Source: Nitrospira sp.
GTDB taxonomy: Bacteria; Nitrospirota; Nitrospiria; Nitrospirales; Nitrospiraceae
Assembly: GCA_025361385.1 (NCBI GenBank)
Contig: JANYAJ010000192.1
Coordinates: 1 to 15,410 of the forward strand
Reading direction: 5' to 3'
DNA: 15,410 bases
In this document: positions 13,174-15,410 of the stretch, piece by piece
Numbering within the stretch: the stretch's first letter is position 1
How the letters are laid out: each line of letters starts with the position of its first letter
Notes under the pieces: model-generated
What the model was told of the DNA's origin: nothing
Database searches by the model: none
What the model saw: the letters and a program-made list of their open reading frames with translations, nothing else
Program-made: the position numbers and the translations under genes

Positions 13174-13372
13174 TTAACTGTCTAAGAGATTGGACAGTGC
13201 GGCCAAAATTTTGCCCGAGCAACGGAATGGATTCATACCGGCAGAAACGATGCCGCGCGGGCAGAAAATGTTCTTTGGATCGTAGAATTCAAGCCATGCA
13301 ATTCGTGCGACAGCGACAACAATACTGTATCGATGGTCATGATGTTCACTTTCGCCCCAACGGAACCACTCG
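13174..13372 (-). pseudogene. Possible gene remnant between globin and methyltransferase
   Basis: A minus-strand frame ends at 13174 and is open back into the methyltransferase gene. Between the two genes it reads ...ARIAWLEFYDPKNIFCPRGI VSAGMNPF...LSNLLDS in effect, split here for length. The phrase DPKNIFCPRGIV is reminiscent of the 'DP-x-x-I-x-NPG' C-terminal end of FAD-linked oxidases, which makes a decayed 3' fragment conceivable. There is no independent start or ribosome site, and the similarity is weak, so it may equally be chance. Confidence 0.2.
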
Positions 13373-14500
13373 TTAGCGAACTCCGAGGCGCCAGAGAGAG
13401 GTGACTTCCGCCGCACGGGCGGCATGGAGCGGGTCGGTTTGGTCGGAGACACGGGGATGACTCGGCCGGGCATCGATCTTACCGATCACCCTGAGCCCCG
13501 CGTTCTCAAAAACCGCGAGTAACTCTGCCCTCGGACGCAGTTCCAGATGCTCGGCAAGATCCGAGAGCAAGAGCCAGCCTTCGCCCCCCGGCTCAAGATG
13601 TGAGGCCAGGCCATTGAGAAATCCGCGCAGCATGCGGCTTTCGAAATCATAGATCGCCTGTTCGATAGGCGAGCTGGGCCGCGCCGGGACCCAAGGCGGA
13701 TTACACAGGATGAGCTGAGCCCGGCCCTCTGGAAAGAGATCGGCCTGCACCACCTCCACTCGGTCAGTGAAACCCAGCCGCGCAAGATTCTCACGCGCAC
13801 AGATCAAGGCGCGAGGATCTTGATCGGTCGCGACAATATGCGGCAGGCCACGGCGAGCCAGCACCGCAGCCAACACGCCGGTTCCTGTCCCGATATCGAA
13901 TGCCCGCGTACAAGGCGGCAAGGGCGCCTCGGCGACCAGGCCTACATACTCGCCGCGTGTCGGCGAGAACACGCCATAGTGGGGATGGATGCGGTCACCG
14001 AGTGCAGGAATCTCTATGCCTTTCTTCCGCCACTCATACGCACCAATCAGCCCCAGCAACTCGCGCAGCGACACCAAGGTCAGTCCTTCGCTTGGACCAT
14101 ATGCTTCGGTGCAAGCGAGGCGCAGGTCTGGAGCACGACGCAGGCGAATTTCGTAGCCCTCGTCGAGCGCCACTAGCAACATGCCCAATGTACGGGCGCG
14201 CTGAGACTGAGCCTGCCGATGTAAATGGAAGCCCTCAGCCGGCGACGAGCCAGGCTTGGGGGGATTGCGGTCGACTCGACGCGCCATGGCGTTCAGTAAC
14301 TGTCGTGCATTCTGGAAGTCACCCCGCCAGAGCAGCGCGGTCCCCTCGCAGGCCAGCCGATAGGCGGCGTCGGCGGTCAGGCTGTCGTTGGCGGTGACCA
14401 CGCGTGTAGGCGGTGGGGATCCCCATTCCGATCGCCAGCGCGCCGAACAAGTATGTCCAGCTTCGATCCAGCTCACCAACGGTGGCCCGGTCACGCCCAT
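13373..14500 (-). CDS. Class I SAM-dependent methyltransferase (PrmC/RlmG-like core)
   Basis: The 375-residue product has a Rossmann methyltransferase core in its C-terminal half. Motif I is AFDIGTGTGVLAAVLA (about 200-215), the acidic residue that contacts the SAM ribose is Asp226 in VATDQDPRAL, VVQADLFPEG precedes the catalytic NPPW at 267-270, and HPHYGVFSPTRGEY (about 172-185) stands where PrmC-like enzymes have their substrate loop. NPPW/NPPY enzymes methylate glutamine amides or exocyclic amines of bases. The N-terminal half (EGTALLWRGDFQNARQLLNA, FHLHRQAQSQRARTLGM) is helical and probably binds the substrate, which is unknown. The start is uncertain: ATG 14500 lies only 15 bases after a TATAAT on the minus strand (14516-14521), and a GTG at 14401 would remove 33 poorly structured residues. 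It is transcribed alone. Confidence 0.85.
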   Translation of the reverse strand: MGVTGPPLVSWIEAGHTCSARWRSEWGSPPPTRVVTANDSLTADAAYRLACEGTALLWRGDFQNARQLLNAMARRVDRNPPKPGSSPAEGFHLHRQAQSQRARTLGMLLVALDEGYEIRLRRAPDLRLACTEAYGPSEGLTLVSLRELLGLIGAYEWRKKGIEIPALGDRIHPHYGVFSPTRGEYVGLVAEAPLPPCTRAFDIGTGTGVLAAVLARRGLPHIVATDQDPRALICARENLARLGFTDRVEVVQADLFPEGRAQLILCNPPWVPARPSSPIEQAIYDFESRMLRGFLNGLASHLEPGGEGWLLLSDLAEHLELRPRAELLAVFENAGLRVIGKIDARPSHPRVSDQTDPLHAARAAEVTSLWRLGVR

Positions 14501-14687
14501 ACCTTACCGGTACGTATTATAGAAAGGAGGACCATCTCTGCGTTCATGTTGCGTTTGTGGATGAAGCCCCAGGATCACGGTCGGTAGGTCGTTCTTCTGG
14601 CATGTGCCCTGGTGGCCAGTCTAGTCAACAAATCACATCTGAGGAGTGACAGACAGAGACTCTGGTCTACGCGCTGCCGACAAATTT

Positions 14688-14933
14688 CTACGGCTCATAG
14701 TTCTCGACGACTTGCGGCGGACGCACTTCCGCTTCGTCCGGATCAAGTCCGACGTCGCGCAGGGCACGCCGCTGGCGCAAGAGGTCCCAGCATTGATCCA
14801 GCTCCACCTGGACGTCCGCGAGACGCTTCCGATCGGCTTTGGGGAGTGCCCCTTGCTCGTACAGCCGATGTTCCTCTGCGACAAGATGCTGAATATGATT
14901 GAGCACCGGCTGATCTTCAACGTGATTCTCCAC
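14688..14933 (-). CDS. DUF2630 family protein
   Basis: The 81-residue product begins at a GTG (14933) with GGAGGAGG six bases upstream. It matches DUF2630 from end to end as I remember the family: VLNHIQHLVAEEHRLYEQG, a charged helix (DRKRLADVQVELDQCWDLL) and the hallmark RQRRALRD-G-DPDEAEVRP before the C-terminus. It is predicted to be two long helices, cytoplasmic, with no known activity. It has no operon partner here, as the methyltransferase lies 188 bases downstream on the same strand. The 14501-14687 gap shows no recognisable element beyond the TATAAT-like sequence noted for the methyltransferase. The family call is firm; the function is unknown. Confidence 0.88.
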   Translation of the reverse strand: MENHVEDQPVLNHIQHLVAEEHRLYEQGALPKADRKRLADVQVELDQCWDLLRQRRALRDVGLDPDEAEVRPPQVVENYEP

Positions 14934-15410
14934 GAGAGCCTCCTCCCATGCGGATGTGAGGGAACGGTCAGGCTGTGATGGTACGCCTCCCCGAAACCGT
15001 GGTCAATCGATGCGCTGGCCGACATGATGGTCCCGCGAAGGTCGACTGAAGAACGGAGGGGCATCGTACGAAGATTCGCTTGCACGTCCAGCGTCCAAGG
15101 CCAGAGGTACAGACCCGTCACATTGTTCTCAGCGCGGCCGATAAACACCGCCTGGCCAGGCTCAGCCTGTCGCATGTCCCGCAGAGCCATCAGTTGGAGC
15201 GATCGTGCCCTGGTCAATATCCCTCACTGGCAAATCTGCCACGGGCTGCCGTGCGTGACGCTCGAAAGCCCGAGCAGGCAGTGGCGGAAGGCTCGGGTAC
15301 TCGATCCCACAAGAGGCCCCCACGTGAATGTTCACGATCCGGAGGGCCCCAACGGAGAGAAAGAGGTACTGACAATGTGGGCGGCTGGTGCGGCAGAGAC
15401 TGACGATCCG
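14934..15410. other. Right-edge region with unresolved open frames
   Basis: No protein is recognised. A plus-strand frame is open from 14979 to the window end, with candidate ATGs at 15024, 15027 and 15174. Its last 65 codons look protein-like (ALVNIPHWQICHGLPCVTLE). A minus-strand frame open from the right edge stops at 15162-15164 and has a similar third-position GC bias, and another minus-strand frame begins at a TTG at 15217. At most one can be real, and none has a clear ribosome site. The upstream region of the DUF2630 gene lies at the left of this stretch. Confidence 0.2.

Noticed and set aside
14633..15217. A 194-residue minus-strand frame overlapping the DUF2630 gene.
   Set aside because: Its C-terminal half is a shifted frame of DUF2630 and reads S/R/T-rich. 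Only the first 90 residues look plausible, and it starts at a TTG without a ribosome site.
1..15410. CRISPR arrays, insertion sequences, integrase or attachment sites, toxin-antitoxin or defence genes.
   Set aside because: No regularly spaced direct repeats, transposase motifs, tRNA-linked junctions or defence-family domains were seen on either strand; the repeats found are dispersed and degenerate.

Overview
The window is a stretch of bacterial chromosome with moderately high GC. It is densely but loosely packed: about 18 protein genes I would defend, most transcribed alone with their own leaders, and no rRNA, tRNA, CRISPR array, integrase or transposase. From memory, three things fit a Nitrospira-like member of the Nitrospirota: the gene set (VIT1-family metal transporter, Tll0287-like DUF3365 heme protein, CxxxC cupredoxin, globin, DUF5069, stand-alone CheB), the very strong GGAGG ribosome sites on some genes with frequent GTG starts, and degenerate intergenic repeats carrying a 'CATCTCGTCTATCTGG'-type tract. 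The genus is an inference and was not checked.

Layout. Positions 1-448 hold nothing recognisable. Positions 449-2347 are a minus-strand run: a small TPR lipoprotein, an unlisted 47-residue Cys-rich metallothionein-like protein, a short exported proline-rich protein with a repeated IDPGI unit, and a CheB methylesterase catalytic domain. A divergent gap leads to a plus-strand 69-residue winged-helix-like protein and a VIT1/CCC1 transporter (3230-3919). After a repeat-rich, possibly decayed stretch come minus-strand genes: an exported TPR protein, a lipoprotein-like alpha/beta hydrolase, and a periplasmic c-type heme protein. A plus-strand SGNH hydrolase follows, then a second copy of the 69-residue protein (about 64% identical), DUF5069, a YajD-like HNH protein, a dimeric alpha/beta-barrel protein and a 61-residue protein with a clean sigma70-type promoter. 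The right third is minus strand: a cupredoxin with a CuA-like CxxxC motif, a globin with an unusually dyad-rich leader, a class I methyltransferase and a DUF2630 protein.

How the genes may work together. There is no single long operon. The recurring theme is metals, oxygen and redox at or outside the membrane: metallothionein, Fe/Mn transporter, cupredoxin, globin and CxxCH heme protein. Exported TPR, hydrolase and proline-rich proteins are interspersed. This theme is only an inference from co-location. The signals most worth following are the small metallothionein gene, the CuA-like cupredoxin, the nested inverted repeats ahead of the globin, the duplicated winged-helix micro-protein, and the family of about seven diverged intergenic repeats. 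I do not see convincing evidence of a defence island or another discrete new multi-gene system.
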